A stretch of DNA of 64,000 bases from Trichosporon coremiiforme (lineage: Eukaryota; Basidiomycota; Tremellomycetes; Trichosporonales; Trichosporonaceae): the NCBI GenBank assembly GCA_039545355.1, contig BCJJ01000013.1:977980-1041979 (forward strand), in the 5' to 3' direction. The position numbers and the translations under genes are program-made. This document shows positions 1 to 13,489 of the stretch, one piece after another; positions within the stretch are counted from its first letter, which is position 1, and the number at the start of each line of letters is the position of its first letter. The notes beneath the pieces were generated by a model, which saw nothing but the letters and a program-made list of their open reading frames with translations, made no database searches and was not told the origin of the DNA.

Positions 1-1385
1 GCGGAGAGCACGGTAGGCAATGTCGCGACGGATGGTCTTGCCATCGAAGTTGACCTTCTCGACACCAGCGTAGGCGAGGTCGACGGCGCCACGGAGAGTG
101 GGGGCGAAAGCGGCGACGGCGACGACACGGCCACCGGCAGTGACGATCTGGCCGTCCTTCTCGGCAGTGCCGGCGTGGAAGACTTCAACACCGTTGGGAG
201 TCTCACCGAACGTCATGACGTCACCCTTGGGGTACGAGCCGGGGTAGCCCTTGGACGCGCAGACAACGGAGACGGCGTAACCGTCACGGTAGCCGAGCTT
301 GACGGAGTCGAGGCGGCCCTGGGTGCACGCAAGCATGACCTCGGCGAGGTCGGTCTCGTCGTCGAGGAGGAGCATGAGAGCCTGGGTCTCGGGGTCTCCG
401 AAGCGAACGTTGTACTCGAGGACCTTGGGGCCGTCGGCAGTGAGCATGAAGCCGGTGAAGAGCATGCCAACGAAGGGGTAGCCGTCCTGGCGCATTCCGC
501 GGATAGTCGGCTCGAGCGACTCCTTGAGGACGCGCTCCATGACCTCGGCGGTGGCGGCGGGGGCAGGGGCGTAAGCACCCATGCCACCGGTGTTGAGGCC
601 AGTGTCCCCCTCGCCGATACGCTTGTGGTCCTGGGCGGCGGGCATCGGAACGACAGTGTATCCGTCGGAGAAGGCGAGGACCGAAATCTCGGGGCCCTCA
701 AGGTACTCCTCGATAACGACCTCGTCGCCGGCGGCACCGAACTCCTTGTCGACCATGACCGACTTGAGGGCGGCGAGAGCCTCCTCGTTGTTGGTCGGGA
801 TCAGGACACCCTTGCCCGCAGCGAGACCCGAAGCCTTGATGACACAGCGGCCAGACGAGAAGGGGTTCGACTTGATGTAGGCAACAGCGTCATCGTACTG
901 CGAGGCGTTGAAGTTGCGGAACTGCGCCGTGGGGATGTGGTGACGCTGCATGAACTCCTTCGACAGGGCCTTGGAGCCCTCGAGCATGGCAGCGGCCGGC
1001 GAAGGACCGAAGACGGGGATGCCGACTACTGGTCAGCCATCAAAGCCACCGGTGAAAATCGAGTCGGTAACTCACCCTTGCGGAACTCCTGCTCGGCACC
1101 GTCGACGAGCGGCTGCTCGGGACCGGGGACAACGAGGTCGACCTTGTTGTCCTGAGCGAACTTGACGACACCCTCGTAACCGTCCTTTCCACCCCAGGGA
1201 GCGTTGACGTTCTCAATCTTGCCTCCGAGCTTGGAGGTGCCTCCGTTGCCCGGAGCAATGAGAACCCGCTTCACGCGGGGGGACTGAGCAAGCTTGAAAG
1301 CGAGGGCATGCTCACGGCCGCCAGAACCAAGAAGGAGGACGGTGAGGTCGGACTTGGGGGCCGGGAAGGTGGTGGGCTCAGCCAT
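1..1385 (-). CDS. ADE5,7: ADE5,7: phosphoribosylamine-glycine ligase (GARS) domain, 3' part outside window
   Basis: Purine biosynthesis enzyme. Exon 1 is 1076-1385 and exon 2 runs from 1025 off the left edge; the 50-nt intron 1026-1075 has a GTGAGT donor and a TAG acceptor and splits a Val codon (FRK-VGIPVFGPSP). The visible 445 residues cover a whole GARS/PurD domain: the N-terminal GSGGREHALAFKLAQS nucleotide-binding motif, then an ATP-grasp region with IKASGLAAGKGV, NTGGMGAYAP and EYNVRFGDPETQ. The edge falls where GARS domains normally end. Fungal GARS is normally fused to AIR synthetase (PurM), so the missing part should encode AIRS; that is inferred, not seen. The start ATG at 1383-1385 fits the family N-terminus; the frame is open further upstream but without conservation. 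A TGACTC element lies about 100 nt upstream. Confidence 0.93.
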
Positions 1386-1937
1386 GGTGGTTGAAGAGGG
1401 GGGTGGGTTGCTAGATGCTAGCTTGTGGAGGCGCGAGGCTTCCTCTTGAGCTGGTTGAAGACCGAAATCCAAAAAATCCGGTTACGAGTCATGTTATCTG
1501 TACCTTAAGTTCCGAGTGCCACACGCTATATCGCCGTGGACGGTCCCACGTGCTGGTATGAATTGATTAGGATTGGGGATGAGCGGATTAGGATGCCGCC
1601 CAATGGTCGGTTTACCCATCTGATTAGCCTCGGGCAAAGTGGAGGGCGAGCGGGTGCTGGGTGCACCCAGCCAGGGACGATCGCACTGCCGCTGCCGCAG
1701 TAGTGCGCGGCATGCCCCTCCGCATGGACGCTTGGGGCAATCATCGTCATCCAGGCACGGCCCCCGCTCGTCGGGCCGAATCGAGCGCGTCCGTTCTCGC
1801 AGCAGACACGCTGGGCAGCGTCCACCGTCCACCCCGCCCTGTCATCATCACACACTGCATTTAACCCCTGTCCTCCTTCCCTTCCCTTCCTCCCATCCCC
1901 CCTCTCAATCGTCCTCTCCATCGAACCGGTTGAAGCT
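1386..1937. promoter_or_regulatory. Divergent promoter region between ADE5,7 and PGM
   Basis: This 552-nt gap separates the start codons of ADE5,7 (minus) and phosphoglucomutase (plus), so it should hold both promoters and leaders. The PGM side, from about 1840, is strongly C/T-rich on the plus strand, as in other leaders of this window. No good TATA box is visible and the open frames show no conserved protein. Confidence 0.55.
1487..1493 (-). promoter_or_regulatory. Possible Gcn4/Bas1-type site (ATGACTC) upstream of ADE5,7
   Basis: The minus strand reads ATGACTC about 102 nt upstream of the ADE5,7 start. In Saccharomyces, TGACTC elements bind Gcn4 and Bas1 and drive purine genes. A 7-mer match can occur by chance and basidiomycete purine control may differ, so this is only a candidate. 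Confidence 0.3.
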
Positions 1938-3849
<1,912 letters not shown>

Positions 3850-4286
3850 AACACGTACCTCGTTATCCCTAAAACCACAACATCCCACATGATGAAATAA
3901 TATAGCATGAAGAGCTCCGCGTTCTGGCAATCTGACCCGGATGCATTTGTACGCACACACTGGAGACTGTCTGCGGGGTACGCACAGTCTGTGCCTAGTG
4001 TTACGGTAGCGCGTGTTTTGCTGGGGCTTCGCCGAGGCTAGAACACCGGCGGGGAGAAGGGAACCCACCGCTCGGCCTGTCGGCAGTGAGCAGAACAGCA
4101 CGCAGTGGCATGCTTAATGGAGTGGGTCCAGCGATCAGCGCGGACTCCAGACCAGAACGCGGTGATCGGAAGAGCGTTGGGGATGTTGCGTCCGAACCTA
4201 GTTTCGATTGTGCGTGCCGCGACCTTTGTACCTCCCGAGTTTGTGCCAAAGACGGCTTTCATGATCACGAAGTGAGAGTGTGTGAG

Positions 4287-4310
4287 AGCTGTGAGCTGTG
4301 AGCTGTGAGC
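4287..4310. repeat. Short tandem repeat, 8-nt unit GAGCTGTG x3
   Basis: Three nearly perfect copies of GAGCTGTG follow one another in non-coding sequence, a replication-slippage repeat with no apparent function. Confidence 0.7.
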
Positions 4311-6255
4311 CCGCCCCATGTGCCGCATATGCCGAGTGCCGGCTTCAGCCGTGATACTGGATGTCAGTTGGGCACCATGCGGTATCATAGGTCAGCAGGT
4401 GAACAAGAACGCATTCAAGGTAGTCAAGAGGTACGGAACAACAGAGAATTAGAAGAAGGTATAATTGTTTTATGCTCTGGTGAATTGCTGGAGCAAAGCA
4501 AGAACTGCGATAGCGTGACACTGTGTATTCAGTATTCATGCAGGTGGCCGACAACTGGGCCGACACTGGGCCGAGATACTAGAATCGCCGATTGCCGTTG
4601 GCGAAGCGGTGGGTGAGGCAAGGCGAGATCACGGTCGAAGGAAAAGCGAGACCGCATCGAGAGCGAAGTGAGGAACGCGTTGGCGATGAGAGGTGCTGCG
4701 AGCTGCGAGACGGGTGGTAGCTGACCGAAGACGGACCACGGACCGGGAGGTACTCGCTGCAGTACTCGCCCCGTCCCATTGTCTTCTTACGCCAAGACCT
4801 GCCCAACTCGTCCGCATCGTCCGGTGCATGATGGATAGAGAGAGCATCTCGCAGTCCGTCCCTACAGACCGACGAATCTGTAGACGTAAGGGAGAAATGT
4901 CAGCAGTCATGCCCTCCAGAGTGATCGTCAGGGGACGCAGTTTCATGACGGTCACACATCCTTCCATTGTGCTGGGGTGTTTGCCTGTTAGAGCAAGGCT
5001 AGCAAGGGAGAATCGTCTGATCGTCTCATGTTTGTATCTCACCTCTCTACAGGGTACGATGCGTAACGAGTGACACTCTCGAGAACAAGTGAGGAGGACA
5101 AGCCACTTCCGCCCGCACGACCCCCTGGCTGGCTTCGGTACCGTCCTTCGTCCATGACGTCGGCCATGGCTATTCCTGTCTCTCCGGCATGCCCGTATCG
5201 CCTCAGAATCCACGAGCATACCTTACATCTAAATGCGGCCGCCGTCTAGCTTCTGGTGTCTGGTGCCGGGCATTGGCGTCTGGGGCGGAGTTGGGATATC
5301 CACTGTTGGGCCTATGCTCGCTACCGACTGCGAAATCGCTAGAGCGCTGGAAACAGGTTAATGCCCGAGTCGGACCCGATGCTCCCTGGTCAGTCCTCGA
5401 TCCTCGGGATGGACAAGCATAAGACCATGGCAGACCATGACGAGAGGATGAATTGCAACATCTGCTCGAACCCATTCGAGCACGGTCTGGACCGCCGCTT
5501 CTCTTGGCTGTCATCTCGGCATCCTGGGCATTCTGGGAATGCTGGGCGTGTGTGATTTCTGGCCCGGAGGGTGTGGTTGCATATCCCGCATTTCGCAATC
5601 TTCAGGCAGCTCTGCAGCTCTCTGCTCTCTGGGCATTGCAGATGCCTGGGGGCGGGGGTGGTCTCGACCACGACGGGCAAGCCCGAGAGGCATGCTGCCC
5701 CCGCCTTACAGCATGGCGGGGCGGATGGACCTTCCCCCGGAACTGCAGATCTTGGCAACGGCCAGAGCCTATGCTATGACCCTCTCGCTGTCCGCAAAGT
5801 CTGTCGGATTCCAGACCAGCTCCAGTTAAAGTCGGTGGGAATCAGCATGCTCCCGATATTGAACGCGATCAAGGTCTTCAGCATGGAATGTTCAAGTGAA
5901 GGACGAGGCATGGAGACAGGTAGAGTTTCGTGCTTGTCACCGAGCGGCAATTGCACAACACTGGAGCGAGCCACTCTTGCAATTCAGCGCAATGCTTCGC
6001 AAAGCTTCGCAGCACGCAGTCGGTGACACCCTCTGGCTTCAATACATGCAATGTGAACGCCAACAGCAGCGCAGTCGCGATAGAGTTGCCCATGCTCCTG
6101 TTGCTCCTGTCGCTCCTACAGTGTTGACGCCTCACTGCGGCTCTCTCGAGTTAATTGCGAGACTTTCGTGATTCCCAGAGCGCAACTGCCAATGAGACTT
6201 GGGGACGTAGTGCTGGTTCCCTCGCTGGTTCACCCTTGCCTCGCTTCTCCAAATG

Positions 6256-6286
6256 TGCTCGCGTGTGCTCGCGTGTGCTCATGCAC
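6256..6286. repeat. Short tandem repeat, 10-nt unit GTGTGCTCGC x3
   Basis: Three copies of a GTGCTCGCGT-type decamer are arranged head to tail, the last one diverged, in the non-coding stretch upstream of OPY2. Confidence 0.65.
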
Positions 6287-7447
6287 TGGCCAAGCTCACG
6301 GCATTCCTGCTCCCTGGTGTGCTTTCCGAGTCCGCCTCCGAGTCCTCCGTCGGACTTGCAGAGACAGCAGGAAAACAATCCTGGGGGCTAACCTTGTCAC
6401 GCCCGCGTCAGCTCTGTAAGCGACGCACGCAGGCGTGCTTAATGCTTAAATGGGTCCAGGTGTGGTCCAGGTCCCCCCTCGCTCCTACTCCAGCAAAGTA
6501 ACGGCTCCATGAGGTGCTGTACCTTGTTGAGTAAGATGCTGTCAGTTGGAGCCTGGTGTCGTACTTCTGCAACCCGTTGTGTGCATGTGGCGCTCGTCGA
6601 GTATGCATAGCTGAATGTACCCCCGTGCCCTCGTTACCATCTCTGATGACATGAGCGGGGAGGTCGAGGCCCATGGGTGGTTAGTTAGGAGTGTGCAAGA
6701 CCAGCAAGCACCAGGCTTGCCGGCTGCCCGGATGCGCCGGACGCAGAACCGCCATGCATTCTGTGAGGCGGAGACACCGGCCGTGGTGAGAAGGGTAGAA
6801 GGGCAATGACCCTGGAGGTACCCTGCGCGTCCCTTGTGAGTCCAGGGTAGTGAAAAAGGGTCCTGGCACGCTCACACCGCTGCCTCTGGCTTGCAGGGCT
6901 CGCAGGGCCCAGAACTTTGCGACCCGGTGCAGGGCTTTTGTGTGCTGCTGAATTGCACGCCCGAGCGACTGAGCGACTGAACGACGCCCTCTTGCGCCCC
7001 TATGCGCCCTATGCACCCCGTGTTGCACCGCTCTCGCTGGCTCGATGCACCACTTGCGGTCCATTCCAACGGATCCAGCGAAGGGGCATTGAGGGAGACT
7101 TCGAGGGACGAGGGTGGCGACCACGGCCACGATCTGGTGGGTTCCTTGTCGCTCTCTTGCCATCCTTGCTGTGGTGATCAACGGACCCGGACGAGACTCC
7201 CTCGCATACCCTCGCCCTCTCGTAGCGCTCCTCGGTTCTCTCGGTTGTGCCCGGGTCGTCCGGGTGCTCCGGGCGCAGCTGGCCGGCTGGAGCAGGGAAG
7301 ACAAGTGAAATCCTGACTGCTCCCGGTCTTGGTGGTTACTGGGGATGGCGCGCCCCGGCCCACCCACTCGACGTACCTTGCTTGGTCTGTCTGTACCTGT
7401 GTCGCCCATGGCCCATGGCCCGGGGCCATGCCGTATGCAGCCGTATG

Positions 7448-9257
7448 CCGTGTGCATCTATCGTACACACGAAATCTATCTTTAGTGGGTGGGTTGGCCA
7501 TCGACAGACTCGTTGCTTTTTCGCTGCTGCCCACATCGTCCAACTCATTGCATTCTCCCTTCTCGCCGATTCGTAACTTGTTACTACGCCTTGCGCGATT
7601 ACCCCGCCTGAAACGACGACCCGAAGCAGGAAACGAAACGACGCCGCAGCTACCGCGTTCAAGCTCTGCCCAATTCGACCATTCGGCCACTCGGACCCAT
7701 CTTGCTATCCTCTCCATCCCACATCCCCGCCCCACCGCTGCGGTCACCAGTCACTGCAGGTACAGCGACGCACGCAGCCAGATCCAGGAAATCGACAGGA
7801 AAGCACTCAGGACTCGACGCGCCCAGCAAGCCCAGCAGACGCCTGCGAGTACAGCTTAAAGGACAAGACGCACCGTCCATCGCAACATACCGCCTCCAAG
7901 CCGGGACTACTGTTTGACTATCAGGGGAGCCCTAAGCAAGCCCTAGCAGCCCTGGCCATCCTCCCTCCCTCGTACCCTCGTCTTGCATCCTGCTTGCAGA
8001 CTATCCATTCATCGCTCGATACACCATCCTCTTTGATCCCTGCCAGCCCTAGCAACCCTGCAGAGCTGCGTGCCCTACCACCCCGGCCCTCACTCCCTGC
8101 AACCATCCGAACGTGAGGTGCTGTCCATCGACCTCAATCTCGCCTTGCTAAGCTTCAAGCTACCACTCTTGCTCACCAGCTCCCTCGACTTCGACCTTTC
8201 ACGACCCTTCAACACACACACACACACACATCTGCAGTGCTTGCAGCGCATTGCGTTCTTGATCGCCCTCTGCACCGCGCTCTTCATCCTCTCATTCAAC
8301 CCTCCGCCCCTCGTCTCCTCTTCCTCTCCGCCATTAAACTTCTTTTTCTCTCGTAACGTTTACGCCCGGTGCGCGCACGTTGGCCTCTTTATCTCCCGCA
8401 CACCCGACACACCGGCGTACTGGCCAGGCCTCGCCCTCGACACTCCCGGCTCCCCCGACTGCCCTCGAGTTCGCCCTCGCTGCAAGCCTGCGCCTAACGG
8501 TTGTTACTACCGATCCGTTTTTGTATCACACACATCACACACTCTCGCACACACTCGCACCGGCATACCGGCACACCGGCCATCGCGCACCGCACACCGC
8601 TCGCGCACGACTTCCCTCCGCCCGCGGCGCCCTGGTCTTGGTGCCTCCCAACTTAACGACATCGGTATAACGGTACAGCGGGCTACGCCACCCGTGCAGC
8701 TTCGAACGACTGCGATCCCGGTTTGCAAACACCAGGACCATCGAACTGCAGCTAACCCATCCCACCTCTTGGCATCCATCTCAACCCTCACTCACCACCA
8801 TCACATTCTTTCGACCTAGTTTCGACGTCCCCATCACATCCCACGCATTCCCCTTCGATCTCACCTTCACGCCCCGCCGATTGCAAACCCCCCTTTCCCG
8901 ACGACGTAACGTTCGCGGCCCTTTGCGCTAAAAGGCACTGTCAGTCATCCACCTTCGAGTGTTCGGCAGCCTCTTCAGCATCAGCTCGTGCATCCGAAGC
9001 TCGACTGCCACGACTGAGACAACCTTTCACGTAAGGCCCGCAGTATCCTTTGTTGGGAACGCATCGGCCACCTTCTCTTTCGAGATCAAAGCACAGGCGG
9101 TGACAAGGCTTGGCCCTCGACTTCGAGTGCCCGCGTCCTGTTACCGCTCCGTACGGTTGACTCCATCCCCGACAACTCAACAGTCCGACCTTCCCGTCTA
9201 ACTCTTTGATCCCCTTACCCCCTCACCTTCCCCTTCCCCCCTTTCCCTCCTCACGCC
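7448..9257 (+). promoter_or_regulatory. ATG-free putative 5' leader of OPY2
   Basis: Reading every line of this stretch I find no ATG on the plus strand between the ATG at 7445-7447 and the OPY2 start at 9258, about 1.8 kb. Random sequence would carry roughly two dozen or more. The reverse triplet CAT is frequent in the same stretch, so the depletion is strand-specific. The sequence is C/T-rich on the plus strand, especially from 7900. The simplest reading is a very long transcribed 5' leader kept free of upstream starts so that scanning ribosomes reach the OPY2 ATG. Introns inside the leader are possible; no clear pair was assigned. A shorter leader plus promoter is the alternative. Confidence 0.6.
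8212..8231 (+). repeat. (CA)n microsatellite
   Basis: About nine to ten uninterrupted CA dinucleotides inside the putative OPY2 leader. Length variation here would not disturb coding sequence. Confidence 0.9.
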
Positions 9258-11533
9258 ATGGTTGCGACCCATCACGATCACCCACCGCCGCCAACAACGC
9301 TCGAGGAGCTGTTTCGGAGACAAGACGAAGAACCCTTCGGAGACCAATGTGTGCAATGCAACGGGCCGCCGACAGACAAGTGCCAGAACCGCTGTAGCAA
9401 GAAGGAGACTTGCCAGGTCTTCGCTCGGTAAGTTGAGCGCTGGAGGCACTGCGTACAGCGGCGTACTGACAACCTACAGAACATGCTCTACCTGCCCGTA
9501 TCAGTCGTGTGTGAAGATCCCGGGCACGAGCGACGGCGGTGTCAACCCCGGCGTCATCGTTGGACCCATCATCGGTGCATTAGTGATCGTCTCCAGTGTA
9601 CTGCTGTTCTGGTGGCTTAGGCGAAAGAAGGTGGGTAACATGTGGCCGCCCATCGCCGTCGCGTTGTGCGGCGGCGGCGAATTCGACGGTGCCATCCAGC
9701 ATTCGTGTCAGGAAACCACGGCTGATCACTTCACAGAGGCGCGACCTCGCACGTCTCGAAGACCTCGCCGAGCGCGCGCGCAAGGGCGAGTCATCGGCGT
9801 TCCACATTGCAACCGGTTCCTCGGGCCCGTCATCACCCGTCACGTCGACGCGTCGGCAGTCGGCCCCCATGAGCCAGACCTCTGGCGGAGGCGTCGCCGT
9901 CGCTGCTGCCGCGGCTGCCGGTGCCGGCGGCAAGGAGGCTCGCGAGGCGACACGACAGGCCGGCCCGCTTCCCAACGTTCCCGCCGATGCTGAGTACTAC
10001 GACGCAAACGGAACTACCATTCGCGTCTATGCGGGCAAGCGCGGCGTCATCAACGCTGATCCGAATCACCCAGACAACGGTGGTTCCGGCGACCCCTTCG
10101 CGGATTCGCGCTCAATGTCCACTAACGGCGGCGACTCCAGCCACTCTACGAACGTCATTCCCATCCACTACGTCCCTGCTGGTCAGATGGACGAGTCGCT
10201 TGCGCAGGTTCTCGCAAGCCACCGTGGCGGCAGCAACGAGCCTGCCGACCCGGCCGCTCAGCAGGCTGCAGCGGCTCGTACGCTCGATCTCGCTCGTCAG
10301 AACCTCTGGCGACCGCGCCCTGGCCAGCCTGGCATCGTTCCTCCACCCCGCCCCGCTCGTTCACCCGACCTCGACCTTCGTCTCAACCCCGTGCGCCAGC
10401 CCTTGGGCGCGATTGCCGATGGCAGTTCTTCCGCTACATCGATTAACTCGCGCGATTCGATCCACTCCATGACTTCTGCCGCCCCTTCATTCATGTCTGG
10501 TCAAACCGCCGATCTCCATCTCGACGCGCCCAAGATCATCACGCGCCAGCAGGTGCATGTCGGCCGTCTCCAGGCTGCCGAGGTCGTGCAGTTTGGTGCA
10601 GGTGGCGTGCGCCCGATCCCTGAGAACGATGCGGACACGGATGAATCGGGTACTTACGAATCGGCTCCCGACCCCTTCACGAACCAGTCTGAGCTTCTCG
10701 ACCCGCAGGCTGCCGCAGGGGCTTCCCCCGGTGCTGGATCCGCGACAACCTTTGGGGGAGGCAACGTTCACGGCGGTGGTCGCGCCGCGGCGAGCACGAC
10801 GTCTCTCGGATCTCGCCGCTTCGACGACGACGGCAACACGACCGCGCAACCGAGCCCCACTGATCTGCGCTTCTCCATGGGATCTCTGGCCTACGACCGT
10901 GCGTCCGTTTCCACGCACGGTTCGGGCAAGCACGGTCACTACCTGTCTCCCAACGACCAGCCGCCTGTGCCGAGCATTCCGTCAGAGTATGACCGCCCAC
11001 GTTTCCAGTCGATCTCGTCGTTCAAGTCGACCGGCAGTGACTCGCTCCTCGGCTCGTTCCCCATCGTTCCTCCCGCCCCGGGACAGGCGACGCGGATCCC
11101 GTCAAGTGGCCTGCCTTTTAACTCGTCGACAGCCACGATTGAACAGACGGGCGACCACCAGCCGCACCGGACAGCGAGCCACCCCCCGGTAGCCGGTAGC
11201 GGCCGGCGACCGGTGACTGCGACGTCGTCGCACAGTGTTGCCGACTCGTTCCTCGGCCGCTTCCCGTTCGTGCCGCCGGGCGAGTCGCCGGACGGAGCAG
11301 CGGGCGGTGCCGGACAGGCCTCGACAGAGCAGGCCGATGGCGAGCGCAACCCCGGCCGTCTGACGCTGGGCATGAGCAACGTCTCGGGACTCGGCGACTT
11401 TGTCTTCAACTTTGACGGCCAGAACGCGCCCGAGGTGCCGCAGCTTCCGTCGCGCAACACGACGCCGCCGCCGCCGTCACAGAGCGGAACCGACGACAAG
11501 TCGACGCCGCGCGCGAACCGTTCCAGCTCCTAG
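9258..11533 (+). CDS. OPY2: Opy2-like membrane anchor of the HOG pathway
   Basis: Single-pass plasma-membrane protein; in yeast Opy2 recruits the Ste50-Ste11 adaptor-kinase pair in osmostress signalling. Exons 9258-9427, 9480-9630 and 9737-11533 join in frame to 705 residues. The N-terminus has no classical signal peptide but carries the Opy2 cysteine cluster, eight Cys from residue 31 to 67 (CVQC, CQNRC, TCQVF, TCSTCPYQSC). A hydrophobic helix follows at about 80-104 (GVIVGPIIGALVIVSSVLLF) and then basic WWLRRKKRR, giving an outside-Cys, inside-tail topology. The long cytoplasmic tail is rich in Ser, Pro and Gly without known domains; several short repeats of the type SDSLLGSFPIVPP/ADSFLGRFPFVPP may be docking motifs. 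The start is the first ATG after the long ATG-free leader. Confidence 0.85.
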
Positions 11534-12065
11534 GCTGCCACACAGGGACAATAGATGACTGTCACCACACACTCCATACCTCATACCTCATATCCCCTCC
11601 CTAGACAGATCCTCGCCCTGGACAGCATTCGGCCAGCACTTCCTTCCATTCACTGCCTCATTCTTGTCGGGCTCCTTGGGTAGAGTTTTCCTAAACTGTA
11701 GGATGTAGTTTATGTCACATCATGCATGAATATCACGTCGACGCGCATGTTGCCGATGCTTCCCGTCACTGAATGCGTGCGAAGCGATCGCGGGAAGAGC
11801 CACAGTCACTCTCTGATGCAGGCAGAGCAGCAGCTGAAAATGCTCCCGCAACTCGTGCAGGATGTGCCTGAGCGGCGTTGTAGGGAAGTACACGAATAAA
11901 CGGTGGCCGTATCAGTCCGGGCCTGAAAGTTGGGAGAGATCAGCCCCGACTTTTGCTCCGGGCGACGGGCCGTCGAGTAACTTCGCTGCATAACCCGCTC
12001 CAGACCACTCGTTCACGACCCACGACTCCGGCACACTCCGGAGCAACGTAACGACGACTCCAAAG
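11534..12065. other. Intergenic region, OPY2 3' end and next promoter
   Basis: 532 nt without a supportable gene. It should contain the OPY2 3' UTR and the promoter of the plus-strand gene at 12066. The 61-codon frame on the minus strand shows no conservation signal. Confidence 0.5.
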
Positions 12066-13160
12066 ATGCGGTCCGCCCTTCAGACCGCTGCGCGCCCCGC
12101 GCTCTCGCTCCCGCGAGCCATGCCCTCGAGCTCTCGCAAGATCACTCTCCCGGCCACCGAGATCATCCCGAAGGAGGGCGAGACGACCTCCTTCGTCGTG
12201 CGCTGCGACAACGTCATCGACAACCCTGCCACTGCGCTCCGCCTAGTCCGCGAGGTGGAGAAGGAGCTCGGGCCTGTGATCAAGATCGACATGCCCAAGG
12301 ATCAGGACATGCGTCGGGGCTTCAAGTTCCTGTCCGTCGAGACGCTGCGCCCCTCCGCCCTGCCCGAGCCGATTAAGGGCGAGCTCGGAGCCAGCTACGT
12401 CGACAAGGACGTAAACCAGGGCGGTGTTTCGATGACGGACGTGATGACTGCGCTCGGCGCCGAGGGCCAGTCGAGGCGGAGCACGCGCGCAGTCGCCCGC
12501 ATGAACTACAAGATTGACGCGAGGACAAACGCCCGCGCGGCCAGACAGCGCCCGCCCCCTGCTCCCACAATGGCGCAGAAGCGCGAGGACAGCGACATTG
12601 TCGCGGCCCTCCGCCAGCTCGACAGCGGATTCTATGGCGGCTTCGCCGGCCTTGCGGACCGGTTCAAGGATCTCGAGATCCCCGCGGAGGCGCAGCCGCC
12701 CGTTAACGGTGCTCGGGTGAAGAAGGCCACTAAGCCGAAGCGCACCGAGCTCCAGGCTGAGTCCGAGACCCAGGCGCAGGGACAGGCGCAGCCTGCCCAG
12801 CGTAAGGTGGAGGAGCCGAAGGAAACCGGTCCGCGCAAGACCTTCGCGGAGATCGTGGCCGAGCAGCGCGCAGCCAAGCTCGCCGTCATGGCCGAGGCGG
12901 AGGCGGCGGCTCGCGCCGAGGCGGAGAAGAACGCCCCCATCGTGGCCGAGGAGCAGACGGAGGAGGAGGACGTGATTGCGGCCAGGAAGGAGAAGCTGGC
13001 GCACATGGCGCTGAAGCGCGCAAGGCGGGCGGCCGCGGCGCAGAAGAAGGCCGAGGCGCACCGTGACGCTCTTGAGGCGGCGAGGGTTGCGGAGGAGAAG
13101 AGGCTACAGGAGCTCAAGGAGGAGGAGGAGAAGAAGAACAAGAAGAAGGGGTGGTTTTAG
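12066..13160 (+). CDS. Unrecognised protein with charged, Ala/Glu/Lys-rich C-terminus
   Basis: Single-exon frame of 364 codons starting at an ATG in AAAGATGCG context. I do not recognise the family. Residues 1-30 are basic, Ala/Ser-rich and free of acidic residues, compatible with a mitochondrial presequence; a second ATG at codon 19 could give a shorter form. Residues about 40-95 (TSFVVRCDNVIDNPATALRLV through GFKFLSVETL) have a beta-alpha-beta feel, loosely like an RNA-recognition fold, but without clear RNP motifs. From about residue 230 the protein is a long highly charged helix or coiled coil ending in KKNKKKGWF. Codon use and GC content match neighbouring real genes, and the antisense frame is its mirror. 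Function unknown. Confidence 0.7.
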   Translation: MRSALQTAARPALSLPRAMPSSSRKITLPATEIIPKEGETTSFVVRCDNVIDNPATALRLVREVEKELGPVIKIDMPKDQDMRRGFKFLSVETLRPSALPEPIKGELGASYVDKDVNQGGVSMTDVMTALGAEGQSRRSTRAVARMNYKIDARTNARAARQRPPPAPTMAQKREDSDIVAALRQLDSGFYGGFAGLADRFKDLEIPAEAQPPVNGARVKKATKPKRTELQAESETQAQGQAQPAQRKVEEPKETGPRKTFAEIVAEQRAAKLAVMAEAEAAARAEAEKNAPIVAEEQTEEEDVIAARKEKLAHMALKRARRAAAAQKKAEAHRDALEAARVAEEKRLQELKEEEEKKNKKKGWF

Positions 13161-13489
13161 AGCATTGGGATAGTAGATCAATAGCATAGGCATTCACTGG
13201 CATCGAACAAATAGGGCACCGGATTACTGACATATCGCTGCACTGGCACGATGCGAGTCTCAGTACTGCTCTGCTTGCTACCTACGGACGGGTCTGCTGC
13301 ATGCATAGCGACAACCCTGCGTGCTCGTGTGCACTGCAGATCATGGTCTTCCTCCGGCCCCTGGGTGACGACCACGATGATCGAGCGGAAGCAAATTTCG
13401 CAATCTCGCCGCTCGACTGATCCCAAGAAGTGGAGGGCGCTCAACTCACAACAACCACCTTACACAAAACCCACACATCATCGCCTAGC
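13161..13489. other. Intergenic region upstream of CWC15
   Basis: 329 nt holding the 3' UTR of the preceding gene and the CWC15 promoter/leader; the last 50 nt are rich in A and C without ATG. No gene seen. Confidence 0.5.

Larger units (their letters stand above)
3850..7447. other. Long stretch without a recognisable gene
   Basis: About 3.6 kb between the PGM stop and the ATG-free leader of OPY2. Open frames here are short (under about 260 codons), low in complexity, and none shows a domain, signal peptide or plausible splice chain. It holds small tandem repeats at 4287-4310 and 6256-6286. The 3' UTR of PGM must occupy the first part (an AATAATA stretch lies near 3895). Non-coding transcripts or the distal OPY2 promoter are possible but not shown. 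Confidence 0.5.

Noticed and set aside
175..1155. 326-codon plus-strand open frame
   Set aside because: It is antisense to the conserved GARS domain; GC-rich codon bias keeps the opposite strand open. Its product is repetitive Val/Glu/Gly-rich with no motif.
4110..6475. Two similar words (TGCTTAATG...TGGGTCCAG) near 4110 and 6440 as a possible small RNA pair
   Set aside because: Similarity is limited to about 20 nt with gaps and no shared secondary structure or box motifs could be seen.
6681..7457. 258-codon minus-strand open frame in the region upstream of OPY2
   Set aside because: Low complexity, no domain or signal peptide, and no neighbouring exons that extend it.
8070..8819. 249-codon plus-strand open frame before OPY2
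   Set aside because: It begins with a non-ATG codon and contains no ATG at all, as does the whole 7448-9257 stretch; its Pro/Ser/Thr/His product reflects C/T-rich leader sequence.
12243..13061. 272-codon minus-strand open frame, Leu/Arg-rich
   Set aside because: Mirror of the charged plus-strand gene; the plus frame is longer and has a good ATG. Since neither has a known domain, some doubt remains.
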